Notes under the pieces: model-generated | Databases searched by the model: none | Seen by the model: only the letters and a program-made list of their open reading frames with translations | Told to the model about the DNA's origin: nothing | Shown here: positions 30,290-42,067 of the stretch, one piece after another | Numbering within the stretch: position 1 is the first letter of the stretch | Layout: each line of letters begins with the position of its first letter | Program-made: the position numbers and the translations under genes | Assembly: GCF_007971385.1 (NCBI RefSeq) | Contig: NZ_CP042434.1 | Coordinates: 5,084,001 to 5,148,000, forward strand | DNA from: Arachidicoccus ginsenosidivorans | GTDB lineage: Bacteria; Bacteroidota; Bacteroidia; Chitinophagales; Chitinophagaceae | Length of the DNA stretch: 64,000 bases | Direction: 5' to 3'

Positions 30290-32056
30290 TTACCAGCCTT
30301 TATTTTGAACCAGATTTGAAAATTTCAAAGTTTCACTGTACGGGATGGGGCCATATTCCATATAATCCTGATACAACCTATTTTCCACATTAATTGTAGA
30401 ATATTGATTATTTTTAATGCTGGTACCCGTGGCGGTTTCGTTTAAAGGGGCCTTCCATCTTCTTAAGTCCCAGAATCTAAATCCTTCAAAACAAAGTTCA
30501 AGTCTGCGTGCATTTCTTATTAGGATTCTCATCTTATCTTTATCCGTTTTAATCGACTCCAGATAAGCGTCCCCATTTTGTGTACCAATGCCTGCTCTTT
30601 GCCTAAGGGCCTTAATCACATCATATGCCGAATAACTATGCCCTCCAGTGCCCGTTGGCCCCCAGGCCTCATTGGCTGCTTCTGCATAAATTAAATAGAT
30701 CTCGGTATATCTTATCAGTGGCTTATAATGACGCTGGGTGGTGGTAGAAGTACTACTCAAATTGACATCTTGACGGAGCAGCTTTTTTAAATAATAGCCA
30801 GTTCTTGTAGAGGTCTCAGTCCTATCTAGGCCATCATTGGTTCCACCGTCCGCCGCCGTTTTGATAACCGTGTTGTTTACGCCAGCCTTATCGCCATTAA
30901 CCAAAATAAAATCACTGAGCCGGGGATCTCTGGAATTATACGGATTATTGGAATCATAGCCGCTACCTGTGGCGCCAATCGGATAGCCATTTGCCATCGG
31001 GAAGGCATCCACCAAATTCTTGGTTGGATTAACCCGGCCTTTGCCATTAAGTGAAGGGGGAAAATTATCGGCTTCTAAATCATTGCTTTCACTATAGTTG
31101 GATCTCCAAAGAATCTCGTCTGGATTTTGGCCCTCAGCCAGCGCGGCGATTTCACTGGCATTACCATACCAGGTCAGCCCATTTGCAGCCATTCCAGCAA
31201 CACCTCCTTTTAAATCGATAATGCTTGCAGCATCATCTGCGGCGCTGGCCCATGAGCCTCCACTGGCACTGCTATAGGCAGGGCTTGCGGCCAATAGTGC
31301 TGCCTTTGCCCGGATAGCCATAGCAACCCTGCCTGACAACAACCCACTCATGGTTTTACCCATTACCCTGTTATACTGTTCCTTGGAAACGGTGCCATAT
31401 TTGTCGGGGATCTGACTATTGTCTGTCAGATCTTTATAATCCACTGGCAAGTATGTGGCCGCCAGATCCAGATCTGCCTCAATTTGTTGCAGGCACTGCT
31501 TAAAAGTTGACCGAGGCAGGTTAAAATCATCACCAACGGCCTGTGAATGGAGTACGATCGGCACCCCTAATAAGGAGCCGTCCTGACCATAACCGGCATG
31601 TGCCTGTAGCAGATAATAATAAAACAAGGCCCTCAATCCATAAGCTTCCCCTTTAATGCGCATATTGAAGAGCCTGGAAACTGTCGTATCCACGGCCCAG
31701 TTTACTTTATCAATTTGCTCCAGCGTCAGATTAATATACTGTATGGCCGCAAAACAATTGCTCCACTGCTCTACCGGATTGTTGTTGGCCGCCCATTGTC
31801 CGGTAGCCATTTTTAAAAAACTACTCGATTTATCGTTGGTAACGGCATCATCAGTAGCTACATCATTAAAGGACCAGCTGTTAATAGGGATCCTAGTATA
31901 ACCATTTAAAATAAGCCCATATGGAAACTTGGCGTCACTGGGATTGTAAGATTCCTGTAACTGGCGGTTATTTTCAATTTGTGGCGTAATGAGGTCCTTG
32001 CAGCCGCTGGACAGTATAGCCACCAGGACAAGGTATATGAGGAATTTATTTTTCAT
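30290..32056 (-). CDS. xusD: SusD family xylan-binding lipoprotein, XusD-like
   Basis: An intact 588-residue SusD homologue. Lipoprotein signal VAILSSGC, then the N-terminal TPR-like helices (AIQYINLTLEQID, GLRALFYYYLLQAHAGYG, FKQCLQQIEADLDLAATYLP) and the C-terminal RxTEIYLIYAEAANEAWG-type helix, ALRQRAGIG, and RNARRLELCFEGFRFWDLRRWKAP, all standard for the family. SusD proteins act as the lid of their SusC partner and bind oligosaccharide at the surface. The start is 18 bases after its SusC partner ends. By order this is the second SusD of the xus block, probably specific for xylan chains. Confidence 0.9.
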   Translation of the reverse strand: MKNKFLIYLVLVAILSSGCKDLITPQIENNRQLQESYNPSDAKFPYGLILNGYTRIPINSWSFNDVATDDAVTNDKSSSFLKMATGQWAANNNPVEQWSNCFAAIQYINLTLEQIDKVNWAVDTTVSRLFNMRIKGEAYGLRALFYYYLLQAHAGYGQDGSLLGVPIVLHSQAVGDDFNLPRSTFKQCLQQIEADLDLAATYLPVDYKDLTDNSQIPDKYGTVSKEQYNRVMGKTMSGLLSGRVAMAIRAKAALLAASPAYSSASGGSWASAADDAASIIDLKGGVAGMAANGLTWYGNASEIAALAEGQNPDEILWRSNYSESNDLEADNFPPSLNGKGRVNPTKNLVDAFPMANGYPIGATGSGYDSNNPYNSRDPRLSDFILVNGDKAGVNNTVIKTAADGGTNDGLDRTETSTRTGYYLKKLLRQDVNLSSTSTTTQRHYKPLIRYTEIYLIYAEAANEAWGPTGTGGHSYSAYDVIKALRQRAGIGTQNGDAYLESIKTDKDKMRILIRNARRLELCFEGFRFWDLRRWKAPLNETATGTSIKNNQYSTINVENRLYQDYMEYGPIPYSETLKFSNLVQNKGW

Positions 32057-32074
32057 TTCTATAATTTTTCGATT

Positions 32075-35000
32075 TTAAAAATTTGCCTGGACACCAATAT
32101 TATAAAACCTAGTTTGAGGCGCACTGCCAATATTTAATTCCAATACATCATTTTGCCCGGCCAAAGTCAAAATATTGGAGCCGCTTATATATACCGAAAG
32201 AGCCTTTACAAACTGTTTGCGTCTTAATAAATCAGTCATATCATAATTTAGCTGTATTTTAGAGAGATCAAAGCGGTCTGTTTTATACATCCAGAAATCT
32301 GATGTCCTGAAGTTATTGTCACTGGAACCAGTAGTCAACCGAGGATAAGTTGCGGTAGCTTTTGTGGCCTCGGTCCATCTGTTTCTAACTACCTCTGAAT
32401 ACTTACCATCCCCATAGACCCAGTAATAGCTGTTGTTTTTTATCCCATAGGCGCCGTATCTTCCAATTGCGTATAAGAATAGGGTCAGTTTTTTATAAGT
32501 GAGTGTAAGATTCATGCCAATGGTAAAGGGTGCCCCAAACCAACCACCTTTGCCTAAAAACACCTCATCCTGGCTATTGATCACGCCGTCACCGTTTTGA
32601 TCCTTGTATTTTATATCACCTGGATGCACCTCTCCAAAGGATTGCGTGGGAGAATTATCAATATCCTGCTGACTTTCAAAAAAGCCAAGATTTTGCAGTC
32701 CCCAGATACCATCAATATTTTTCCCCTGGCGGTATTGATAATCATCTTCATAAACCTCAGCCCTTTGCGTGGCTTTTGTATTGTAATAGGTGCCATTCAG
32801 CCCAATATTTACATCCAGTTTACCCAGCATTTTATGATAGTCCATACCAAAATCAATACCTGTTCTCAGGTCATTGTCATAGTTGACATAAGGAATAAAA
32901 GAGGACACTGGCCAATAAGAGGTAAAGTAAGATGGGAATAATGAGGCCGCTTGAATAATATTGCCTTCACTTGAACTGCGGAAAAAATGGCCATTTAGCT
33001 GTAAACTACTATTAAAAAAGAGTCCTTCGAAACCCAGGTTAATCTCTTTTCTTTTTGGAAAGCGCATATCTGGGTTATCGCCTCTTCTGGATTCTGTCGC
33101 CTGAAATCCAACGCCGTCTTTCCAACCATACCAGGAGCCATTTACGGTGTAATAGCCTTGGTAAATGTAATAATCACTGATATCCAAATCTGTATTAAGT
33201 ATGCCGGCGCTTGCAGTTAATTTTAAATCATTTATGAAGCCAGTTCCCGAGTGCATAAATTTCTCCTTGCTGATTCGCCAGGCAAGAGATAAGGTTGGGG
33301 ATAAGGCTTCCCGATGCTTTTCTGGCAGCTTGGCTGAATGCACGTAGGCGCCATTAAAATCCACATAGTATTTTTCATCGTAATTATAGCCTAGGTGGAG
33401 CCCCAGATTTGCATTACTGACTCTATGATATATCTGTGATTCTGATTGCTGGTAACCATTGGCGACCAACTCGGCGGATATATTGTTTTGATTGCCAAAT
33501 GTTTGATCATAGCTAAAAAGCCCATAAAAGGCAATCGTTTGACGATACCAGCTATTACTGGCATTTTGGGTACCAGAAGTAGCGTCGTTGCCGTATTTAT
33601 TCAGGCTGCTAATCAGATCTACTCCTGAATAACTATTCCAGATAGGTTCATAAGTAGCATAGTCATAATTGTAAGACAGAGAATAGGCCGTAGCATAGTC
33701 CACGGCAAAATTGGATTTAAATTTAAGTCCGGGTAAAATATCCTTTAAATCAGCATCAATACCAGAGCTAAACTGGAATTGTCTGGATATATATTTATTA
33801 TACCCTCCCGCATAAATGGTGCCCAAAGTGTTGGTCTGATCGAGTTGCGTGCCCCCAGTAAATATTTACCATCTATAATATGATTGCTGTTCTCTACATA
33901 TAATAAGGAACTCTGATCATCCCCTTCAATAAAATCTATGGGAATCAGCGGAATAAACCTGTTTGGTCTTACAGTAGCTGCTGCCCCCAATAATCAGCAT
34001 TAATTCCCCGACCGTCATAGAAACTTGCTGTAGCATCAATTCTGCCTTTAATAAACCTGTTGATCTTTATATCCACATTGCCTCTCAGGCTAAAACGGTT
34101 GTTCCTGTTTTGTTTGGCCATACCAAAATCCAGCAAGGAGCCTTCCGTATAAAAGCCCATATTGGTATAATATCTGGCTTTATCGTTACCCCCAGAAATC
34201 TCCGCCGTTGCATCATAACGGTTATACACCCTTTTAAGATAGTTATCTGAATAGTAATCCACATTTGGATACCTATAGGGATTTTCTGCAGAGGCGTAAT
34301 GATAAATTTCCTGCTGATCGTAAAGCGCAGGCAGGCTATCATTATTTCTTGCCTCATTATATAAGGTCATATATTCAGCGGAGCCAAGATATTTTGGATA
34401 AGCGACGGGCACAAATGCACCCATGTTGGCCCGGACGGCTATTTTGTTATCAAAGGGTTGTCCGCGCTTGGTGGTTATATTAATCACACCTTTGGCACCT
34501 TTGCTGCCATATAAGGCAATAGCGCCAACTCCTTTGAGTACTGAAATCTGATCTATTTCTGAAGGCATTACGTTATTGGCATCCCGAGGCACCCCATCTA
34601 CCAACATTAAATAAGTGCCCATCCCCCAGATGCTGTTGCCATTGTAGCCGGGAACAAAAGCCTCCAGCCCATCCAGACTGCCGGTAGTATAATTCTTGGT
34701 TAAAAGCGCCTGTTCGTCCACAACGGAAACATCACCAAAAACATCTGCCTTGCTGATCCTTTGAAATGGGGTTTTTACGAAAATGGTATCCAAATCACTG
34801 GCAGTCAGCCTAATAATACTCAAACTATTTGAAGCTGGTAAGAATTTTGCCTTATATCCCAGCGCGGCCACTTTTAAGTTTTCCCCAGGCAAGACATTTA
34901 GGGAAAACGCGCCCTGGTCATCAGTATAGGATAAAATACTATCCCGCTCCTGGCTTTGCACCAAAGCACCCTGAACCGGTTCATTTTTGCTATTATACAC

Positions 35001-35099
35001 CTTAGCCTTAACCAGTATGCTTAGTCCTGATTGCGCCAAAAGCGCTTTGGAGCCAAAGGCGCAAATTATATATATTATTAAAATTATTAATAATCTCAT
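32075..35099 (-). pseudogene. xusC: SusC-type TonB-dependent oligosaccharide transporter, XusC-like (two frame breaks)
   Basis: The sequence encodes a SusC of about 1010 residues over three frames. The first has a signal peptide (LLAQS), a carboxypeptidase-regulatory-like domain (about 28-105) and the plug with YLMLVDGVPRD and GAIALYGSKGAKGVINITTKRG. There is no STN domain. The frame breaks at five C at 33984-33988 and again at five C at 33852-33856 (plus). One base added at each joins NADYWGAAATVRPN and KYLLGGTQLDQTNTLG, giving an unbroken barrel that ends in the usual Phe (IGVQANF). Both breaks sit in identical G5 tracts of the coding strand where G6 is expected, which points to sequence error. 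It would import xylo-oligosaccharides with XusD. Confidence 0.88.
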
Positions 35100-35161
35100 C
35101 GAATATGGTTTTAAATTGCAGATTGCAGTTTATGTAAAGATTTAGTTCCCCTTAGACAATG

Positions 35162-37060
35162 TTACCATCCAGGGTTTTGATAAAAGCTCGGGTACAGGGT
35201 GACATCACTGGTTTTTAAAGGCAGCCAGTAGTGCTTCTCGGTAAAATGCCTTTCTAAAATTGTGGATTCACGCAGATTTTTAACCTCGTTATCCTCAGGG
35301 GCTGTGGTACTAAAGGTTCCTGCACGGTCAAAATAAACCGTCTTTTTGAGTGTATATGGACTTTTAATCAGAAGTAACCAGCGCCTTAAATCATTAAACC
35401 TGTGTCCCTCAAAAGAGAGTTCTACTGCTCTTTCCCGGCGCAGTTCCCCCATAAATGCGTCCAAGGAGCCGGTAAACTCTGCCGCTACATGACCCGCGCC
35501 TGCCCGATCCCTGATCACATTTACTGCATCTATGGCTGACTTTCCATAAGCCGAGACGGCAGCTGAAGGAGATCCATAGCCTTCAGCCACGGCTTCTGCG
35601 TACATTAAATAAACGCCTGCCAACCGCATATAAGGAATATGAACATTTAAACTATGGGAATAACCATAACCATCATCGTATTTATTACAGGTGATGGGAA
35701 TGAACTTTCTAAGTAAATAGCCAGTACGACTTCCGGTACTTGGGTCTCTGTAGCTGCCCCTACCATTAATTGTTCCATCTCCATAAAGATTGGCATAACG
35801 ATTAGCCTCATCTGTTGTTGAACCTTGTACAAACTTGACACCGTCATAAACAATATCATTATAGAATCTAGGATCTCTGCCTTTCCAGGGATGCTCAGGG
35901 TCATATCCGGATACTGGGTCAGGTTTTGTGATATCTGGAATCGGCAACCCGTTGGCCATACCGTAATAATCTACATAATTAGCCGTCGGTGCAAATACAA
36001 TATCACTCTCACCGATAATTTTGGGTGTATATTGTTTACTGGTGCCCCAATTGGATGAATTGGCATTATAATATGGGGATCTGAAAATAGCTTCGGTTCC
36101 TCCTGGCATCAACCAGTTCTGTCCTGTGGTATAAAAATTATCTGAGTACTTGCCAAATGGCAGGAGCTTATAAGGCGCCTCACCGCTTTCACAAAGTTGT
36201 AGTACTTCGGCTAAGGCATCTGCAGCTTTTTTGCAATAGTCTTTATTATAATCCGTTGAACCTGTGGATACAGAATTCATTAAGGGACTACCCGCCCATA
36301 GCAGGTCTTTGCCCAGGTAGCTAAGGGCCATAATCTTATTGATGCGGAGTTCATTTTTACCTAAGGTATTTTTCCCGGCAGTTGTATTATCCCAATTGGT
36401 GGGCAATAGTTCTGCTGCTGCCTTAAAGTCAGCGGCGGCCTTATCTGCACACTGATCATAGCTTAGCCTGGGAAGTGTTAAACGCTGATCACTGGGTAAA
36501 AGGGTATCGATATAAGGTAACCCCCCAAAATACTGCATGAGTTCAAAATGAAACCAACCTCTGAAAAACAGCAGTTGCCCTTTAATCAGGTTTCTTTCCT
36601 CGGTTGTAGCATCTGTTAGTTTATCCATATTGGCCAGGCCTAAATTGGCTTTGCTGATACCATACCAGCATAGTGGCCACAGGGATTTATGAAAGCGGTC
36701 GTTGTCAGTGGAAGTCGCTGAGCGGTCCATCCAGCCACCCTGCCAGCCGTCAAACTCAGACTGCCAACCCCAGAAATTGCCCAAATCAATTTTGTTGACA
36801 AAGTGAAAATCTTGTGAAGTGGACGAGATCTCATCTTCTCCCCAATTCCAGGAATTGGTCCAATAGGCATTGGAGAAGTCGGGAACACAATGATAGAGTT
36901 CTTCGGTAAATCCCTGAAAATTTGTAAAATTCTTATACGCATCCACTCCACTGATGGTAGAATCTGGACTCTTGTCCAAATATTTCTCGCAGGATGACAA
37001 AAAGACAACACTAACTGCGAGCCAACTAAGTAACATAAATATTTTAAAATATCTTTTCAT
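35162..37060 (-). CDS. xusB: SusD family xylan-binding lipoprotein, XusB-like
   Basis: An intact SusD of about 632 residues. The start at 37060 (MKRYFKIF) gives a lipoprotein signal ending VFLSSC. The first part carries KSPDSTISGVDAYKNFTNFQGF and LLFFRGWFHFELMQYFGGLPYIDT. The C-terminal part has RLAGVYLMYAEAVAEGYG, AVNVIRDRAGAG and LRRERAVELSFEGHRFNDLRRW, the conserved SusD helices. It follows its SusC partner by about 20 bases and is the first SusD of the xus block. The role is surface capture of xylan fragments for the upstream transporter, by family and context. Confidence 0.9.
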   Translation of the reverse strand: MKRYFKIFMLLSWLAVSVVFLSSCEKYLDKSPDSTISGVDAYKNFTNFQGFTEELYHCVPDFSNAYWTNSWNWGEDEISSTSQDFHFVNKIDLGNFWGWQSEFDGWQGGWMDRSATSTDNDRFHKSLWPLCWYGISKANLGLANMDKLTDATTEERNLIKGQLLFFRGWFHFELMQYFGGLPYIDTLLPSDQRLTLPRLSYDQCADKAAADFKAAAELLPTNWDNTTAGKNTLGKNELRINKIMALSYLGKDLLWAGSPLMNSVSTGSTDYNKDYCKKAADALAEVLQLCESGEAPYKLLPFGKYSDNFYTTGQNWLMPGGTEAIFRSPYYNANSSNWGTSKQYTPKIIGESDIVFAPTANYVDYYGMANGLPIPDITKPDPVSGYDPEHPWKGRDPRFYNDIVYDGVKFVQGSTTDEANRYANLYGDGTINGRGSYRDPSTGSRTGYLLRKFIPITCNKYDDGYGYSHSLNVHIPYMRLAGVYLMYAEAVAEGYGSPSAAVSAYGKSAIDAVNVIRDRAGAGHVAAEFTGSLDAFMGELRRERAVELSFEGHRFNDLRRWLLLIKSPYTLKKTVYFDRAGTFSTTAPEDNEVKNLRESTILERHFTEKHYWLPLKTSDVTLYPSFYQNPGW

Positions 37061-37080
37061 GATTTGCAATATTTTTTGGG

Positions 37081-40000
37081 TTAAAAGGTGATATTAAAAC
37101 CCAGGTTATATCTTTTGAGCGTTGGATATGCACCCTGGCTGGCCCAGCCGCTACCGGCAAAATTGGATTCCCTGTCATCTGGCATTTTGGTCCAGAGCAG
37201 AAGGTTGTCCCCATTTAGATAAACCCTGATATTTTCCAGACCGGCCTTTTTAATAAAGTTCCAGGTTTTACCAAACGTATAGGCGATCTCCGCGTTTTTG
37301 AGTCTCAGGTAAGATCCATCATACATATACTGATCGGCCCGGTAATAATCAGGCGGCGTTGAGAGCCATCTGGGAAGCGGAACTGTTCCGGCAGTAGCCG
37401 TCTTACTCCAATAATTCCCTTCTTCATAAGCGATATCTACCTGCCCTACAAGGCTGCCAAATACAACTTGTCTGGTAACATTGGTGACACCGTAGAACTG
37501 TACAAAGGCGCTGAACCCTTTCCAGTCAAATCCAACGGTAGTATTGTAGGTGTTTTGTGGCCAGCCTGTATACCCATAAGGAATGTTGTCATTTTGATCA
37601 ATCACGCCATCTGCGTTATAATCAATAATATTATAATCTCCCGGTAGCTTATTAACGTCATTGGTGTTATAAGGGGTGCTTTCATAAAGTTCGTCCCAGG
37701 TGTTATAATAGCCTGCGCTGACATAGGAATAGGCCTGGCCTACTGATTTACCTGCTTTTTTCTGATAATCAGGCAAGAGTTCCGCATCATCCTCTTCAAT
37801 TACTTTATTGACAGTATGACTCATATTAAAATCAATATATACTCTGAATGCATCATTAAAGCTCTTGTTAAGATGTAACTCTAATTCATAACCTTTCGCA
37901 TTAACTTTTCCCAGATTGGCGGCGGGGGCAGAAAATCCAAAATAGGAAGGAACGGATCGGTTGGAACCTGCAATAAAGATTTTGGTTCGTTTATCTTCAA
38001 AATAATCAAACTTTCCTTTCAGAAGTCCATGGAATAGTTCAAAATCAACACCGATATTGCTTTTAAATGATTGTTCCCATTGGATTTTGGCATTGCCTAA
38101 AGAAGTCAGTGAATACCAGGTATAGGTACTGGGCTCGGCATCTACTCCTGATGTACCCAGTAGTGCATTGCCTGTATGTGCCCACTGATCCTGATATAGC
38201 CACCTGAGATTATTGATATTATCATTACCTGTCTGTCCAACAGATGCCCTGATTTTTAAAACGTCAATAAAATCAAGAGACTGCATAAATTTCTCTTTGC
38301 TGACTACCCAGTTGACACCACCGGAAGAGAAATAAGCAAACCTACTGCCCTTGGCAAACTGCTCAGAACCGTTATAGGCGCCATTATATTCAATGGTATA
38401 TTTATTCTTGTAGCTATAGGTTGTTCTAAATACCCAGTCTTCTCTGGAATGAGGTACTTCACTGCCAGTCGCATATTGATTTCTGTTCATAAGCCCCATT
38501 GCCGTAAAATAGTGATCACGGGCAAAGGTTCGACTATAGTTTAATTGTAACTGATAGAAAATGCGTCTGTAATTGGAGCCCACATTTCCAGCACTGGTGG
38601 ACCAGTTGATGCCTTGTTGAAAATCAAAATCAGTTACCCCATCATAAGCTTGTTTATAGGTGACTGCTCCTGTTTCTGGATCTACATATTTCATCTGGAC
38701 ACCATTATATAAGTCATTAATTCCTCGATTGTTTTCGATAAAGGTGTTATCCAGAGAAACTGTCCCGGATACTTTTAGTCCCTTGGTTATCATACGAAGG
38801 TCCTGATCCAATATAAAGTCTGTTGTCATCCTGGCAGTGGTAATCTGCTGGATGCCGCCTACAGAGATATTCAATGCGGAATTCGCTAACCCACTATTGG
38901 GAAGGCTAAAACCCCAGGAGCCATCCGGATAGATAGGTAAAAATGCATCAGGTGGGGTGGAATATGCAGACAGCCATAGGGTTAGACCGGTTACATAGTC
39001 GCTTTGTGAGAAGTTCCAAGGTGTTTTTTGCACGCCATAAGATCCACTTAGGTTGGTTTTAAAAATAGTGGTTGGGGTTAGTTGAAAATCAAGGTTGCTT
39101 CTTACATTTATCCTGTTGAATCCAAATCCGGGTTTGTATCCCCGCCCATTATCATATACTTTGAAAATATCCCCTTCGTGCAAGTAATCTACATTGGCAA
39201 AATATTTGACGAATTTGGTTCCGCCACTTATATCTACACTGGCATTTTGGCTCATAGTGTAGTCTTTAAAAAGTACATCATTCCAATCTACATTAGGATA
39301 CCTTTCCTTATCCTGTTCATTAATAGGATTGCGATATTTATCCAATATGGCCTGCGGCAAATATTTATTCCAGCTGTCAGGCGTCACGTTCAGCTCATTT
39401 TCTATTACCTGATTTCTTAACTTAAGCGTATTGTAGGAATCATATTTCTGGGGTAATTTAGAAGGTTGCTTCATAATGGTATTCACCCTTGCCGAGATTG
39501 CTGCCTTGCCCAACTGCCCTCTTTTTGTGGTAATCAATATGACACCATTGGCGCCCCTGGATCCAAAAACGGCGGTGGCAGAGGCGTCTTTTAAGACAGT
39601 AACAGTGGCCACTGAATTTATATCCACACTGTTCATTGGCCTTTCAACGCCATCAACGAGTATTAAAGGAGAAGAGTTATTCCATGAATTATTACCTCGA
39701 ATAACAATATTGGGATCCTCTTCACCTGGCAAACCGGTACTGGAAGTGGTAATAAGGCCTGGGACATTACCCGTGAGTGCTGCCCCAATACTAGATACAC
39801 CTCCCGCTCTTTCCAGTACAGCTCCAGTCGTTTGTGAAATGGCTGCAACCACGCTTTCCTTTTTTTGGGAGCCATAACCAACAACCACCATTTGTTCTAA
39901 ATCGTTGCCCTGCTGTTTAAGGATTATATTTAAGGTTGCATTATTGTCAACGGGATCTGTTGGGTTTCGTAGCCGATGTAAGCGAAGACGAGAATAGCAT

Positions 40001-40544
40001 TTTGCGCTGAAAATGCCAGGGAATAATGCCCCAGATTATTTGTCGTTGTTCCAATCTTTGTTCCTTTAAGATATACGCTGACGCCCGTTAATGGTTTTCC
40101 AAGGGAGTCTGTTACTGTCCCCTTAATCACCGTTTGCTCTGGCAGTACAATGACAGGGGACAACTTTTGAGCAGGTGCAATAACTTTTCTTTTAATACCT
40201 ATGGTATTGTCAGAGATGTAAAAAGAAATCGGAAGTGTTTTAAAACAATCTTTCAATACGCTTGTGATATCTTCGTTTACGGCGTGTACGCTTACCTTAG
40301 GTAAATCATTAAGCACATTTTTCTCATAAAAAAAATGATAGCCTGTCTGTTTTTTAATAACGGTAAAGACTTCTTCGATGGAAACATTTTTTGCGTCAAG
40401 ATTAATCTTTTGACTTAAAGCAGCTGCATGAGCTCCAATGCAGGCAACGATGATCAAGATGGTTGTTAACTTCATAACCAGCAACGATTTATAAAGCTTT
40501 CTGCCTTTATTAGGCATCAGCTTCCTGAAAGCGTAAAAATCCAT
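37081..40544 (-). pseudogene. xusA: SusC-type TonB-dependent transporter with STN domain, XusA-like (frame broken)
   Basis: A SusC of about 1155 residues. The start at 40544 (MDFYAFRKL) precedes a signal peptide (GAHAAALSQ), a STN domain (about 50-105: KNVSIEEVFTVIKKQTGYHFFYEK), a regulatory beta domain (TVTDSLGKPLTGVSVYLKG), the TonB-box region with MVVVGYGSQKKE, the plug (PLILVDGVERPMNSV, FGSRGANGVILITTKRG) and a barrel ending NLGFNITF. The frame breaks at about 39951-39954. One base added restores QIPVDNNATLNIILKQQ. The STN domain normally contacts a FecR-type anti-sigma factor, and such a gene sits directly upstream, so this transporter is the likely sensor of the locus. Confidence 0.9.
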
Positions 40545-40743
40545 ATCTTTGTAATAGTTTGGGTTAAACGTAAATTGTTCCAACCAACCTAGCGGTTTGG
40601 TTAACTCAAATTCTCTATGACCGGGGGTGTTGCGAGCACTTCCGGTTTTTATTTGAGGTATTTTTTATATTGCTTTTATATATGTTCTGTCGAATTATGC
40701 CATAATATTATTTTGTTTTTATAAATGATTTTTTTATTTAATT

Positions 40744-41957
40744 TCAGGGGAGTATTGTTATTTTTTTCCCATCCAGCTTAAAGTCAACATTTTCAAACTC
40801 AAGCAGTTTTAGAAATTCAGACAAGTTCATTTTTCTGGAAATACTTCCGGCAAATGTTCTTTTGGGGATTTTTCCAGCATATGTCACATCAATATCATAC
40901 CATCTGGCGACCTTTTTCATTACTTCACCCAGATCCTCATTATCAAAGTTCAATGCACCATTCATCCATCCGGTTATATTTTCTGTATTTACTTTAATTA
41001 CTTTGATCTTGTTGGCAGCACTTGTGGCTGCTTGTTGTCCTGGCTTAAGCAAGCTGGAATTTTTTTCGGTGGAAACTTTTACACTACCATGCACTAAGGT
41101 GGTTTTTATGAACGGTTCATCTGCATAAGCATTAATATTAAATGCCGTTCCAATATCCTCAATAACTGTATTGCCAGCTTTTACCGTAAAAGGCTGCTTT
41201 GCATTGTGCACAACCTCAAAATAAGCCTCACCGGTTATACTTACCATTCGCTGCTGTCCGCTGAATGCCAATGGATAATGAATCGAACTAACGGCATTTA
41301 GCCAGACTTTGGTGCCATCTGGAAGCGTTAATTGCCACTGCTGTCCTCTACCCGTTGTGATATCATTATAAAGGGGAGCATTGGCTTTACCAACATAGGT
41401 CACACCGTTTTTGTCCTTTAGAATTTTGACACCATTTTGCTCTGCCACCAGGCCGTTTTGCAAGTTATCCAGCGGTATAGCCTTTCCGTTGGCTAAATGC
41501 AAGGTGGCCCCACTTTGTCCAGGCGCAATATTTTCACCTGGCAAAATGACTACAGGAGCCTTTACCACTGTTTTATTGAATCTAGCCCGATTGCTATGAA
41601 AAAATAAGCTGCAGTGGAACAGCAAATTAACAGCAAAATCACTGCTGCCCAGGCGTTGTTCTTAAATAAGGAGCGAAATTTATTGACCTCTTTGTTGTCA
41701 ACTAGGTGCATATTTTTCACTCCATGATCCGTATTGTCCTTTTGAGCCCCGAGACTGGGTTGTTTTTTGGCATCAGATAATAAACGCTGCAGCATCTTCT
41801 CTCTTAAAGCTTCCATTTCAGCTTCAGAAAGCTGGCGCAAAGACGCTTGTTTTTTACTGATATCTTCATACCAGCGCTTAAGTTTTGCATCTTCCTCCAC
41901 TGAGGTTAAGCCCATAATATATCTTTCAATAAGGTCTTCTAATGCTTCTTTTTCCAT
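40744..41957 (-). pseudogene. FecR family anti-sigma factor (frame broken)
   Basis: The cytoplasmic N-terminus (LIERYIMGLTSVEEDAKLKRWYED) is typical of Bacteroidota FecR proteins. A transmembrane helix (about 97-112, AAVILLLICCSTAAYFF) follows, then the periplasmic FecR domain (GQQWQLTLPDGTKVWLNAVSSI, GEAYFEVVHNAKQPFTVKAG) and a DUF4974-like C-terminal domain (FAGSISRKMNLSEFLKLLEF). The frame is lost inside the membrane helix at six A at 41599-41604 (plus). One more base gives AAYFFHSNRARFNKTV. It would hold the sigma factor encoded just upstream until XusA signals through its STN domain. Confidence 0.9.
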
Positions 41958-42067
41958 CTTTAATGTGGTGCCGTTTGATAAGATGACACCATAAGTGAAG
42001 CCGAACCCTAAAAAAAATAAAAAAAAATAAATGAAAGGAAATATTTGTTAAATAAATGAGAAAAAGA

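Noticed and set aside
12422..33988. Phase-variable G tracts controlling glycan enzymes
   Set aside because: The tracts are only 3 to 6 bases, also include A/T runs elsewhere, and always lack exactly one base. That fits sequence undercall better than switching, which usually uses longer tracts.
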